This document shows, one piece after another, positions 24,160 to 36,633 of a DNA stretch of 64,000 bases (its first letter is position 1; each line of letters opens with the position of its first letter). The notes beneath the pieces are model-generated. The model had not been told where the DNA came from. It was given only the letters and a program-made list of their open reading frames with translations, and did no database searches. A program made the translations under genes and the position numbers. The DNA is from Carnegiea gigantea (lineage: Eukaryota > Streptophyta > Magnoliopsida > Caryophyllales > Cactaceae): positions 975,001 through 1,039,000 of the forward strand of contig JAKOGI010000083.1 of NCBI GenBank assembly GCA_029747015.1, given 5' to 3'.

Positions 24160-25426
24160 TGACACACATCGCAAGCGTACAGGTGTTGCAATCTTGATTA
24201 AATATCGTCCTAGGGACCAAAGCAATCTATTGAGTTTTATGTTTTTAAAAATGCTAAGCAAAATAATTTTTCAATGGTTTATTTAACCACGCTAAATTAC
24301 AACTATGCAACTAAATCGGGAATTCAATCAAAGAAAAGCATCTAGGAATTTATTTTGCCTAACAAAGAGTTAGACCCTTGAATTAATCGTGTGTTCTTGT
24401 CCAGTTTAGATGATTCAAAGGAGTACAATATAGCTTAATTCAATCTTTTCTCTCAAAATAAATCGAATTGTCTAAACTAATTCAATTACCATTCTTTCAA
24501 ATGTTTTTGTTTTAGTCTAGGTTATAGATCTTGATTGCTAATTTTCCTCTTAACAAGCAACTCTCTTTCAAGACTCACTAAGTCACATTCAACATTGTTA
24601 ATCCAATAGCGAGTTTCTCCTTTTGGTATTTCACTCAACATCTATACATATGCAAGTAAATTTGGCTAAACTCACTCACATCAAATCAAGCAGAAGACAG
24701 AATAGAATCATTCCAAAATAGATTAAGGACAATTGATAAAGTTAGGGATCTAACATCAATGGTTTAGCTAGCAAATCCCTAGATTAAAGAAAACTGCTCA
24801 CTCATGAGTACAACTAAATCAAAACAGTTTAAATTAAACATAATCTAATTCAAATCAAGAAACAGTTCAAGAAGTAAAAGGATGAGTGTGCTCAGCAACT
24901 ACAGAGATCTCTTCACAATCTTGTAATTCTTTAAGCCTCCTCTTGCAATTAGCCTTCCCTTGATCCTTCTATTGCTCGAAATTGATTTGAGAGATGAAAT
25001 TCTAATGGGATGAGGGATAGAGTGGGGAGAGATGGTCTTTCATTTGTTAAAAAACCCCTAAAAATAGCAAAACTCGTGCATTCCTAGTCACACAATAAAG
25101 GAAGATGAAGATGTTTACAGTTTAGGAAGCACCACAGTCCATGGCACTCAACACGATTAGACCATGGTGCCTTCTGGACTCATATTCTCTTTCTCTTCTT
25201 CTTATCATGGGCGTTGGAGGCATGGAGACCTCCGTAATGGGTCAAATTTCCTCCATTTGAAGGCCAACGTAGGGTTAAAATGGTTTTAAAACCTATAAAA
25301 CACATGAAAAAACCATACCCAAGCATAAAACGAGAATAGGTGTGTAAATCAACCATTAAGGCACTAAATCCCCCAAGAAATGATAGCAATTGACCCTAAA
25401 ATGATGCATATTTTCAGCTCTCATCA
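24160..25426 (-). mobile_element. Probable solo LTR inserted in MULE 1
   Basis: The MULE coding similarity stops at ~24150 and resumes at ~25430, so this block is an insertion. Read on the minus strand it begins TGATGAGAGCTGAAAATATG and ends GCTTGCGATGTGTGTCA. It has the phrase arrangement of Athila/Tat-type LTRs, including a CACCACAGTCCATGG-like segment at 25123-25145, and compares in layout to the LTR at 59392-60771. There is no internal coding region, so a solo LTR left by LTR-LTR recombination is the simplest reading. Flanking TGACT (24156-24160) and CAACT (25427-25431) could be one CGACT target duplication after CpG decay, though it overlaps the terminal T by one base. Boundaries are good to a few bases. 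Confidence 0.65.
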
Positions 25427-27630
25427 CAACTCATAAAGAATGAGAGTGCTAGGTTTATAGGCTATGTAAGGGAGAACATTGTACATGGAGAATTCATGCT
25501 GCTTCTTTGCCTGATGGTGTTACATACCATATTAAGGTGATTGAGGGCACTCATAATTGTGCCAGGATTCATCACAATCCAATAGTAAACTCTTCATGGA
25601 TGACAAGAAAACTATATGAAGATGTTGCTTGCGATCCTAGTATAAATGTTCACTCCTTGGAAGTGTAACTGATTAGAAGGTTTGGGGTTGTGGGAGATGA
25701 ACATGCCATAAGGAAAGTAAAGAATAAAATCTTAGAGCAAATTGCGAGGAAGAATGAGGCAGGCTATAATCAATTGCCTAAGTGTACTAAAATGTTAAAA
25801 CTGGCTAATCCAGGATTAATCACCTACATTAAATGGGATGATCTTCCTAAGGAAGGGTTAAAACCAGTTTTTAAGAGAATGTTTTGGTGTTATAATGCTT
25901 GCAAGAAGGGTTTCTCACAGGGATGCAGGAAGATCATAGGGGTTGATGGTTGTCACCTCAAATGAGTGTTACAGGCCATTCTTCTATTTGTATTTGTGTG
26001 GATGGAGACAATCATTGCTTCACTCTAGTTGTTGCAGTTGTTGACCAAGAAAGCAAAGAGAACTAATGTTACTTCCTTGAATGTTTGAGAGGCATTATTA
26101 GAGATGACCATGCTCCATAATATACTTTCATTGCTAATAGATGCAAGATTAGTTTCCTAATTACTTATTCTTTTTAGGTTGATTATAAAATGATTGGCAT
26201 AGTTAACAAGGGGAGTTGTTGTTGCATTTCCCAGGGAGTTATTGCAGCATTACATAGCATATTTTTAGTAGCTTCTAGAAGAAGTTATGTTGTGCATTTT
26301 ACAAGAATTACAAAAACTTTATCCATAGCCTAAGATGAAGATGCTAATAATGAGGGGTAGTAATGCATTCAACCTGTGGAAACATAACAAAGCAAGAATT
26401 ACCACTTGAGCACTAGCTAGTGTGTCTAAGAGTTTTTTATCTGTCATTTATTTTAACCTCCTAGGTATGTTTTCAACCACTTGAGCACTTTAAATATTGT
26501 AAGCATCTTTTTAATACATCTACAAAGTCATATGATAACACCACTAATTTTGTGGAAACCTTTAACAATGTCATCAATGATTACAAACACAAGCTAGTGT
26601 TTATGTTCTGTGAAGACATTAGGTGCAAAATCACTGAATGGTTTGTGAACACATGTAGAAGCCTTTACATAGAAAGGAAGAGTTGTTCCTATGTCATGGG
26701 CCCTAAGTCTTATGACGGGTGGAGTTGGACTACTTGAAATCACTGAGGGTAGAGCAAGTTTTATGGTAAACCTATACGATAGGACATGTGATTGTAACTA
26801 TTGTAGATTACAGCTATCCTTTGTAAGCATAGGGCTAGGGCTTTGTTATATATGAATGAAAACCCTAAAAATAGGGTTCATGAGGCCTACTCAATTGAGA
26901 AATACTTGGCAACTTATAGTAGCACAATTTACCAGCCTGTCAAAGACCCAAAGTTTTGGCATGCAATGGAAAGCCTACCTTCTTCATCCCTCCCATCCAT
27001 CTCTAAAGAAAAGAGTAGACTAGATAAGAATAGGAGAAGAGGTTGGGATGAGCACGTTAAAAGGAGAAGGTCAAACACAGTCAAATGCAGCCACTGTAAG
27101 GAATTACGTTACAACGTAGTCACATGTTCTTTCAAAGGCAAACAACCTTGTAAGAGAAAGAAGAAGGACAATAAGGAGTCCAACAAAAGACGTGGAAGAC
27201 CAACGAAAGCTCAACAATATGATGGGAAGTCAAGTCAAAGATATGAAATGCCCGCGCCCAAGATAATTACTGAACTCAGTCATCATTTGCAATCTTCCCC
27301 TAGGAGGATCACAAGGCAGCATTTGCAATATATGGTGCATGAGTTCACATCTAGGGTAACAAGTACCCCATAATCAGGCCCTACTAAAAAGACCAAAGGA
27401 AGGCCCATCTCTTCTCAGCCAGTAGGTACTTCTAAGCCCACTAAGAAAAGCAAGACAACTCATACCTTGTCTTAGCTACAATAGTTGCAAAGGTCTACCA
27501 CAGTTCCAATGCATTCACACTTAGAGGCAGCTCTAAAACAAGGTCCAAGGAAGAAGTTTAATCCAAGGAAGATGATTGCTCTCATCGAGCAAAAACTTAA
27601 TTCTCATCTTAATTGACTCATTACATGAGT

Positions 27631-28646
27631 CAATGTTGCTTCTTTGGTGACTTGAACATAATTTAGTAGTTGGTTTAATTATGAAGCTTATGACTTCAAC
27701 ACCTTATTCTCCCCCTTTTAGTTCAGTTGCAGATGCTTATAGTACTTGTGATCATCATTTGATTGTAGGTGAATGACACACCCTATTTTTCCTGTTTATA
27801 TATGTATAATCAACAAAGAAATGCATATTTTGCTAATTATGTATGTATATCTAAACTAGGGATTAGGGCATTATATAAGCTTTGCTCAGTTCTATGCCAA
27901 ACAAACTTTGTTTTCACTGTCTTCATATCTATCTTGCAAGCTTTTATCTCTTACATAATTTTATTCACGCCAATAAATACAAGTGCACAATACCAAAAGT
28001 AGGGAAGTTATGTCAATAAGAGATCAATCAAAACATAATTTCATTCGTTCCATGCCATTTTCATAAAATACATTATCAATAAACACTACATTCAAATTTA
28101 AAGTTCAATTTTTGCTAGCTAAGATAACCACAACAACAAAGAATATTGCTATATGTAATAAAATCATTATTTGATTTTTCTCTTTGTTAAATATCAAACA
28201 TAACTTATTATATTGATTAGAATTCAAGGCTACACAATAATCTTTAGTACATTTGACAAGATGAAAAATCTTTAAAATGGCTCATTAACATTATTGATAT
28301 TCTCCATTTGTTTGACAAACTAGCATTTAATATTTGCAAATAGCATTTCATATAGCATTTTACAAATGTTAGATATGTTAACGTTTTGTTTCGTTTGGCT
28401 TCCCAAATGGCCTTTGGTTTTCTCCCTTACTAGACCCTCATTGATAGTAGATAAACAATACCTAACTTTAACTAGATCATCAGTCAATGTGATATTTTCT
28501 TTTTTTATTTCATCAAGTGCTATAGTTTAATGTCCTTGTTTATTTTATCCTTCAATTTGCATTCCTTTATTGACAATCACTATGGTTATTACTAGTAATA
28601 CTACCGCTACTACTATTTTTATCGTTGTTATTATTAAAATTTGTTT

Positions 28647-28711
<65 letters not shown>

Positions 28712-29360
28712 CAACAACAATAATAATAAATAATTAGGTCCTTTTTCTGCCATTTTGTATAGTCCAGTAGCATATTAAGCCGAATATATTTTCTTTAAAT
28801 AGCTAATTGAATAGCTATTTGCTAACTGCTAAAATACAATAGCTATCCGTTGCCAAACAACTATATGTCACTCAGGCAACTATCAGCTACTCAAACAACT
28901 AATTTTGTCGAACATGACCTAAGTATAGATATTTCTAAGCCTAAGTGTTTGTCACAGAAGTGGGACATGTTCTCTTCCTTCACTTTGGAGACTAAGATTC
29001 AAATTTTGGGACACAAAAAACATTTATTTTGGTGTATGGGTTGGCAAGCAACCAAACCTTTGAAGCTAAGATGTTATGGCCTTGCTCATCCTTATTCCCC
29101 CTCCTGCCTAATAAGCCCTGTTGGGCTGCCTATGATAGGACCTAGTGGGGCGGGATCTTTGCCCATACCAAAAAAATCTAATATCAGATTAGACATAAGT
29201 ATACTTCTATACAAGATTAATTGTTGATGATTATACTTATTTAGGATTCAGGATATTATTTATCAAATTAGTTTATTTAGAGTATCATTCATCAAATTAG
29301 ATAAGTTGCTTTACTAGATAGAAATTGTTTTAAAAAATAACGTTATGTATATGCAATTAG
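27631..29360. other. AT-rich spacer with a palindromic trinucleotide repeat
   Basis: No gene was recognised. The open stretch 28850-29227 has no family resemblance. The segment ending about 28860 (TAGCTATCCGTTGCCAAACA) resembles the end of small hAT-type MITEs, but no partner end was found. The 28648-28712 microsatellite is listed separately. Confidence 0.3.
28648..28712. repeat. (ATA)n/(TTA)n palindromic microsatellite
   Basis: A run of ATA units (to ~28684) is followed directly by TAT/TTA units (to ~28710), so the two halves can pair as a long hairpin. Confidence 0.9.
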
Positions 29361-29364
29361 TATA

Positions 29365-31990
29365 TAGTAGTCCATGGAGTACTACTCCAAGGAGCCCCCA
29401 AAAAAAGAAAAAGAACCGAAAAAAAACTTACCAAGTTATCTATTTGCAATCCTAAATCATGTGATTTCCTAATTTCTCTCTCCATAATTTCATCCCTTTC
29501 ATCTCGCTTTCTCCCCCCTCTCTCAGTATATCTATCCACGTGAAAATTCTTCTTTGATCATAATTTTAATAATCAATCTAGTTCTATTTAGATTTGAGGA
29601 GGAATTTGCGCAATTGAATCATGAAGAACCCTAACCTTGTCCAATTTGTTCCATCTTCCATCTGCGATTTCAAATTGATAAACCCAAAAGTTTATTCGCA
29701 AACTATTGCCAAGTCAAATTACTTAGTTTATGAAATTTTTAGGATTTTATTCTTGTTATTGGTTGTATGATAATTGATTTTTGAGCATTTGCTTGCTCAA
29801 TTCATTCAATTCTGAAGATTTGCTAATCAATTTGATGAACATCCGAATTTGATTTTGCAACTCAAAGCTTGTGAGAAATTAGGTTTTATACTAATTTCCT
29901 TTTATATTTCCTTTTTTATTGTTTTAGTTCACTTTTGTGATTTTGATTCCCCCCTCCCAAAATTCTTAAAGTTTTATATGCATGCTAACTTATTATTGGA
30001 GATTGTTGAAGGCTGAAAAAGAAAAAAAAATGTATAATGTTTTAGGTTCAATCTACTTTGTATTGCGACATGATGTTTTCTTTGATGAATTTGGCTTGTA
30101 TATTAACGAATTTGTGTATTTTTACCAGTATAAATTATGAATTTTCAAATGTATTATCTCAATAGATGAATATATCACTAAAATATGCCAATTATTTCTA
30201 GAAATATTATGAATAAACCAAAAGAATTACTCAATCTTATCAAAAGAAAATAAGAATTTAAATTATCTGATGAATTTTACTTATTGGTGATAAATACATA
30301 TTTTTCTTGATTATTTCCAGCAATTTGTTGATTAATTTATCATATATGTTGGTAATTATTTGTTAATCATTATTAATAAACATGCATTTATCATTTGCAA
30401 GTAAGTGATTAATTTCAGCTAGTTGTGATGAATTTGTGTAGAACATTAGATATATTTCCTTTTTGATGGATCTAACTTATATCCGGATGAATATGTGTTT
30501 GTTTTCCTCATGAATTGAACATATAAATGATGCATTTTTACAAAGTTAAAATACTAGTAATAATTATTGTTAATAAAAGTGTATTTATTATTGATTAGCA
30601 TAGGCTTTTCGAGTGATGAATTTCATCTAATTATGATGAATTTGTGTAAAATAGTTGATATATTTTGCTCACGATGATATGTCTTATATTCAAATGAATA
30701 TATGTTTATTCTTCCATGTGGATCAAGACTTATACCTAGTTAACATACTAGTGTTAACCATTTTTAATAAAAGTCTGTTTGTTATTAATGAATACAACAT
30801 TTTTGAAATGACAAATAACCTCATCTAATTGTGATGAGTTTAGGTCAAGCACTAGATATATTTTATTTATAATTAATCAATTTGTTGCAAACATTTAATT
30901 TTTCTTTTCTTACCACTTTACTATGTATATAATGTTTTTAGTGATAAATATGCTAAATATTTATGATGAATGCTTACTTATTTTGATGAGTCCGTCTTCT
31001 ATTATGATGAATACACCGTATATGCTGATGAATAAGACTTTTTATGTATACAAGTTTTATACTGGCAATTATATCTTTTCATTAAATAAGATCAATTTAT
31101 CAATCATCTTTTAATGGATGTTCAATGTGCTAGCAAACAAACCATGATGAGGTTTTTCAAAGAAAAGGAGACAGCCAAGCTACTAAAATTTATTGATGAA
31201 TTTGGAGAAAATACTATTGAACATAGTCAACAAAGGAATAACAAAGCAACAAAAATTGGTGCAAGTTCCTACCAGATTGATTGATGTACATGTAGGAAGG
31301 ATAACAAATATTTGCAGGAAGATGATGAATATTAACAAGTGTAGATATATTTTTGAAAATCCATCAATATTGTTATAAAAATATAAAAAAATAGTTTATT
31401 TCAAGATTCATTTGTAAAATATTTGATGTATTCTTTATCTGTATAATCTTTACATGAATACATAAATACTTATATTGGAAAGTTTTTTCTTCTTGAGAAA
31501 ATTAGAGAAATATTTGTTTGAGTTAACATATTCAGCATAGTTATATTAGATTCATTAGTTGGCTTTGATAATTTTGGGTGAAGTTCAACAGAAAAGGTGT
31601 AATTAAATAATTAAATTCTAATTAATTGTTTTTTTGTAAAAAATGTGTATATTAACAAATAAATTCATTAATATTGTTGTAAAGTTTGTAAAATGGAAAA
31701 AGTAATCAATTTCTCAACAAAATTCATCACTTCAAAAATCAATTTGTCACTAATGAGCAACTAAACTTAAAAATAAAAAAAAAATTTAATAATTAAAATT
31801 TTAATCAAATTATTTTGCATCAAAATATATGTACGCACACGAAATTCATCTGCGTGTTGTAAACTTCATAAGATGCACAAGAATTTCATCAGTTCTATTA
31901 GCAAATTCATCAATTGAGGGATTGAGTTGCATGTGCACACACTTTGGTCCGAAAATAGGTTCTCCACAGAGTACGATATAATTTTGATAT
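29365..31990. mobile_element. Candidate non-autonomous DNA element (uncertain)
   Basis: The left edge reads TCCATGGAGTACTACTCC AAGGAGCCCC and the right edge, on the minus strand, GTACTCTGTGGAGAACC. The two are loosely alike and in inverted orientation. Between them lies about 2.6 kb of very AT-rich sequence with recurrent GATGAAT phrases and a tandem array. No transposase is recognisable; the open stretch at 31193-31378 has no family match that I know. No target duplication was resolved. It could equally be ordinary AT-rich intergenic DNA. Confidence 0.3.
30290..30900. repeat. Degenerate tandem array, ~200 bp unit, about three copies
   Basis: The anchor TGATGAATTTGTGTA occurs at 30426 and 30634 and as TGATGAGTTTAGGTC at 30832, spacings of 208 and 198 bp. 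The anchor TTAATAAA recurs with similar spacing (~30374, ~30570, ~30764). Each unit also carries AGATATATTT-like text. The units are diverged, with many substitutions and indels. Confidence 0.65.
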
Positions 31991-33180
31991 ATATAACTCA
32001 GCATGGAGCACAATATTCCGTACTACCGGTTCTATTAAATAGAAATTGCTAAATATAATTATATATATGAGCCAATAAGAAGCACAATATCAATACTAGT
32101 GATTCTATTGAAAATTGAATTTGAATTACGTATCATCGATAGACGACAGGGTGACTTACCCTATACGACCCCTTTGATGGTCATTAGTATCGCTATTCAA
32201 TTACACATCCTTCTCTTTGATTTATGCTTTTTGGTTAGTATCTTCTTTATTTGTTTTGATATTTTTATTGACGGCACAAAGAGCCACCCCATTTAACATA
32301 TTAGGGTACCACTAGAGTTATATCCCTTTTGATGCAAAGGCACACGTGAAATTTTTCATAGTTGTAAGAAAAAATTAATTTTAACAAATGGTATGTATCG
32401 ATTCTTTTGATTATAGGGAAGACAAAACATTCTCGTCTCTTAACTATTTTATAAATAGGACACCTAAATTTCAATATCTGTATTTATGTCATACAAACTT
32501 TTATGTTTTATGTTAAAATAATTGTTAACTAAAATTTCATATCTTAAAAAAAAGTTCCGCTACTAATTATTAGATAAGGTATTTAATTAATCACTTTGCT
32601 TGATTAAATTAACCTTAAGTATACATGGTAAAATAAAATTATGTGTCTATTTTATACAATGTGTCTATCGACTATCATATATGATATTCTACATGGTCTA
32701 TATTTAAAATTCATGCATACATTTGAACTAACTTTAATTTGAATATATGTTAGAATGAAAAATTCGAATAGCTATTGATGAGGAAAAATGTTGTCCATTA
32801 TATTCATTAACTTTTTTGCTTTCTAATTCTTGTAGTTCTATTTTAGCAAAGTTGAGTTATTATTGACTCATAAAATTAAAAGGTATAACTCTTCTATCAT
32901 ATATTTTATTAATATATATATTCTCATTTCACAAGATTTAAACCTAAAGTTTAATCAAACCACTTGAATCAATCTGCATATGTATTCTACCAACCTAACT
33001 TTTTATGCGTGAGTCTATCCAACTTCTAATATTTGTGCACATGACAGAACCGAGAGAACCATATTTAGCTAATGATAGGGAAAGGCACTATACATTTTTC
33101 ACCTACGAAGGGAACAAAATTCAAAATGACTTCGTGCTTGTGGCAGGAAAAAGCTGTCCAAATTACGTTGCTTCAGAATC
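31991..33180. other. AT-rich spacer upstream of the F-box gene
   Basis: No gene, RNA or recognisable repeat was found. It may include the distal promoter of the F-box gene. Confidence 0.35.
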
Positions 33181-33184
33181 CATA

Positions 33185-35463
33185 CAGAGGGGGAGGGGGG
33201 GAGAGAGAGAGAGAGGGACGGAAGGGGGGAGAGAGCGAGAGCTAAAGGCAGCACATTTGAGGGTTTTCCTAAGAAGCTTACCCATTAAAGCAACGTCCTT
33301 GCTTCGATATTGTTCATAGAAGTTCCTCTGTTTTGCATTTTGCTCCATTATTCTACTGTGGAGGTTTGATATCTCAGTCTTTCTTCATATTCTTGCTGAT
33401 TTCTTGCAAACTAACCTGGATTCTGCACATGGGTTTGTTGCTTTGACCTTGTTTTCAGCTTTTGCGAAGCCCCTTTTATATGTTTGGTGCACTGTTAGAT
33501 CAAATGACATTATGAGAAATTTTGTTCTTGGTTGGTTTCTCTTGTGCTTGAAGATAGATGGTAATATCATTCTTTGTAGCAGTATTAACTAGGTTGTTTT
33601 CCGCATTCATAAAAATAAGCGACCTAGAGTATGTCTACAAGCTAGTAGTTTGCTTAAATTAGTGTGAATTTGTTTTGGGATGGAGTATCACTTCTTGGGC
33701 TTATATGTGTTGGCCTACTCTGTGGTCCTTGTTTTTGTGATTATTGATAGATGCCATTTATCCGAAAGACAATTTTTTGCTGTTTTTGAGTATGTTATTA
33801 GTGTTCTTATCGTAATGCAAATAAACACTCTTCCATCGAATGCTCATTTGACCTTACTTTCAAAAATGCCTTGCTTTTGAAGCGGGTGCCAATGTATTTA
33901 GGAATTGTTACTAAAGAAGCAGATTCAAATCTAGCTTGCATCAGTCTCTCTGCCTTTTTATGTGCTAAAAGAAGAATCAAGGTCCTGCTTTTGAGTATGG
34001 TCTGTGGATATGAACTCCACAAGTATTATGATACAAGCGTGCCATACTTTTTGTTATCTGAAATTTACTGTCCTAGTACCTATTGATATTCTGGGCATTT
34101 CTATATACTGCTCTGCTAAAATCCATTACCAGATTCGTTTTGCTTTTGTTAGTGTTCATGAAAGGTCAACTATATATGCCTATTATCTAATGCTTCCTTG
34201 CATTTAGCATTAAAATCTTAGTTGAGTTTGTGGATGATCTTGAAGCATACTTATGCTGGTTTTCTGTAATAATGACAGCCACTCTGAAACTTTGATCTAT
34301 TTGTTCATTGGGACATATTGTGTTCTAAGATAGCTGCTTTTCTGCGACTTTATGGATGCGCTTGTTGCAAGTTGCAAAGCTTTAGTTGTCTAATTATATG
34401 GGTTCAAATTTTATTAGTCCTTTGGATGAGTTGTTTATGCTTTTGCAAAATGTAGAAACAAAACCAGGATTTTCTCATGCCGTGTCTTTTATTCATCTCA
34501 TGGTACCAGAATGCTTTCTTTTTGTACATAATCATAGTTACAATATGCAATGATGAAAATACATACCATGCTATCTTTTTTCACTGCTCTGAGTAATGTC
34601 TATTGTATCTGATAACCATGGTCATCAAAATAGGGTCGGCTAGTATGATTCTGGTCATGTGTCAAAAGGGCACTATAAAAACTTAAGATATTCAGGAGAG
34701 TTTAAGCTTCCTTATCGGAGAAGTCAGCAAAATATTTGCCAAGTACAATTCTACTTCCTAATGAGCTTGAACTGTTCTGCCATACTCAGTGCAAGTTTTG
34801 CTCCTCTTTGATCAAGTAGGGACATCTCTTGTGATATGAGGTTGGAATAAAGGCAACAAGGAATGTTCCTGTTAATTCAAACCTAGCTTTTGTTACTATA
34901 CTGGTTTATATGGCATGGCTGAGCTCTCCTTGAAAATTTCTTCAGAAAGAGTAAAAGTGACAATGGATGCAAGGACTTCAAGGTTTTTGCTGTACTTTGT
35001 CATCTAGATTATTGTCTATCAAGCTTAAATCATGCTTAGATGATATGATTTTCTTTTGACAAAGTAGAGAGAAAAATCACTGGTGATCTATAAGAAGGAG
35101 AAAAGTGAGAACAGGTGGAAGTTGGTGCAAAAGAATGTTTTCTGTTTGGCTGTTCTTATTCTTGCCCTTCAGTAATCAGTAACAGGAGTCCATGAGTAAG
35201 ATTGTTGGCAGCACAAAGCAGTTATCCTCTGAAGGAGACGTGGTTTCAGGAATAGCACTATTTCCATTTTTCATACTTCTCACATTCAGTAAGTGGACTT
35301 CATAGGCAAAAATAATTTGGCCACTTCTCACAATTGATTTCATTTGACTCACATTAAATTTGCATCTTATAATTGGCCTTTTGCTGTCACCTGTTAGTAC
35401 AAACTAGTCATTCTGTATGATAATGTGTTCATTGTCCTGAACCTTCAAATGTTGTTCATGCAG
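33185..35463 (+). other. Putative 5' UTR exon and leader intron of the F-box gene
   Basis: A GA-rich tract (33187-33242, GGGGGAGAGAGAGAGAG) and ~120 bp of mixed sequence look like a plant 5' leader. A possible donor GAG|GTTTGAT lies at 33363/33364. The next 2.1 kb is T-rich with no coding signal and ends in TTGTTCATGCAG at 35463, a good acceptor three bases before the F-box ATG. Long leader introns are common in plants. The exon edges are inference without transcript data. Confidence 0.4.
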
Positions 35464-35466
35464 GAA

Positions 35467-36633
35467 ATGGACCTGAGCCAGCTGAACAATGACATTTCCT
35501 TCAATATACTGTCCCGAGTGCCAGCTAACATGCTTGTCCAGTTGAAGGTCGTCTCAAAGGGATGGCAACGTGTCATTTCAGATCTTGATTTCACTAAAAT
35601 TCAGATGAAGAGGGCCGAACCAGTCTCCATTTCTGGTTTCTTCTTCCAGGAGAGGTTCGAGTACTGTGATATTGACGTTGAAAATCTCAGTTACATTCCT
35701 ATTGGCACCAACCAACCCGAAATTTACCAAAATATTCTAGCCTTTCTGCCTGAGAAGGTTGTGATTTTGGTGTCAAGCAATGGTCTTCTTTGCTGCAGGA
35801 GTTGTATCCCATCCCTTAACCCTACCATATACATCTGCAACCCTGCGAACAAGGAATGGATCTCTGTGAAATGGGAGAAAATTAAGAGGTGTGACTTTAT
35901 CACCTTTTCCTTTGACCCCTATTCTGTTTCCAGTTTCAATGCAACCAAAGGTTACAAACTCATCAGAGTAATCGAAGTGGATGATTTGATTTCCGAGAAG
36001 GAACAACTCTACTTCTCCTTTGAAATGTACGACTGGGAAAGGGAACAGTGGGTGAGATCAAAGGAACTTTGTTACTGTGAGGATTCTTTATGCACTAACA
36101 AACAACTTATTTCCAAGGGGATCTTATATTGGCTCACAGATGCTTATCAAATACTCTCCTTCGACATTGAAAATCAGATTTCCTTGTTGATTTCCCTCCC
36201 TCTACCCTTAAGTGAAGGCTACTCCTCTGAGATTTGTCTTGGAGAATCTGATGGTGAGCTGCACTGCACAATGGTATCAGAGGACTCGATTCTAGTTTGG
36301 GCCCTTGTGGATCGGTTTTGCTCCAAATGGGATCTCAAGGTTTCAATGCCCTTAAAGCTAATTGAGCAATGGAACCCAGAACTTGTATGCAACCTAGTCG
36401 AAAGAGTGGCAAAAACTCTTGCTGCCAAAGACCCTTGGCTACACCCTCTGGCCTTCAAAGACGGTCTTCTATTCTTAAGGATTTCCAATTCTGCTTATAC
36501 ATTTCGCGTTGACTACATGAACAACCTGAAGCTGAGGTGGCTTTGCAACATGGTGGACTTGGGTCCTAACTCCTACATTGGTCCAACAGTTCTTCCATAT
36601 TCGATGAGTTTGGCACCAGTTGCCAAAGCCTAG
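35467..36633 (+). CDS. F-box protein (substrate adaptor of SCF ubiquitin ligase)
   Basis: Intact single coding exon, 388 residues. The start MDLSQLNND is chosen because an acceptor CAG sits just before it (35461-35463); the in-frame ATG at 35425 lies in intron-like sequence. Residues ~6-45 form the F-box: NNDISFNILSRVPANMLVQL then VVSKGWQRVISDLDF, with the usual L-P/V-x(n)-L...C/S-K-x-W pattern that binds SKP1. Downstream are features of the plant F-box-associated domain: SSNGLLCCRSC, IYICNPANKEW, the YKLIRV strand, EMYDWEREQWVRS and KGILYWLTD. Known: such proteins recruit targets to SCF ubiquitin ligases in the nucleus or cytosol. The target cannot be told from sequence. There are no Kelch or LRR repeats. 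The only nearby intact gene, the reductase at 38.9-43.1 kb, is convergent. Confidence 0.93.
   Translation: MDLSQLNNDISFNILSRVPANMLVQLKVVSKGWQRVISDLDFTKIQMKRAEPVSISGFFFQERFEYCDIDVENLSYIPIGTNQPEIYQNILAFLPEKVVILVSSNGLLCCRSCIPSLNPTIYICNPANKEWISVKWEKIKRCDFITFSFDPYSVSSFNATKGYKLIRVIEVDDLISEKEQLYFSFEMYDWEREQWVRSKELCYCEDSLCTNKQLISKGILYWLTDAYQILSFDIENQISLLISLPLPLSEGYSSEICLGESDGELHCTMVSEDSILVWALVDRFCSKWDLKVSMPLKLIEQWNPELVCNLVERVAKTLAAKDPWLHPLAFKDGLLFLRISNSAYTFRVDYMNNLKLRWLCNMVDLGPNSYIGPTVLPYSMSLAPVAKA

Larger units (their letters stand above)
22942..27630 (+). pseudogene. MULE (Mutator-like) transposase remnant 1
   Basis: Seen in order on the plus strand: an N-terminal block MDTLFELAIRYKDWRYAMGR (22942), an acidic repetitive linker with SSDEEYNADCID (~23810), and KYFWEIFRDYMVERGI (~24090-24150). 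After an inserted LTR the frame resumes with KNESARF and GVTYHIKVIEGTHNCARIHH (~25520-25570). Then come ARKNEAGYNQLPKCTKMLKL and CKKGFSQGCRKIIGVDGCHL (25690-25965), the first catalytic Asp region of MuDR transposases. The C-terminal part (26760-27373) has CDCNYC of a SWIM-like finger, YSIEKYLATYSSTIYQPV, and a zinc knuckle CSHCKELRYNVVTC. Many stops and frameshifts lie between, and the second catalytic residues were not located. Known: MULE transposases excise and insert TIR elements with ~9 bp target duplications. No TIRs were found here. Dead copy. Confidence 0.85.

Noticed and set aside
28850..29227. 125-codon open frame
   Set aside because: No family resemblance, AT-rich context, no splice or promoter support.
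30290..30900. Centromeric satellite array
   Set aside because: Only about three strongly diverged units; too few and too degenerate to call a satellite.
36219..36488. Minus-strand frames within the F-box exon
   Set aside because: Shadows of the intact plus-strand F-box coding sequence.
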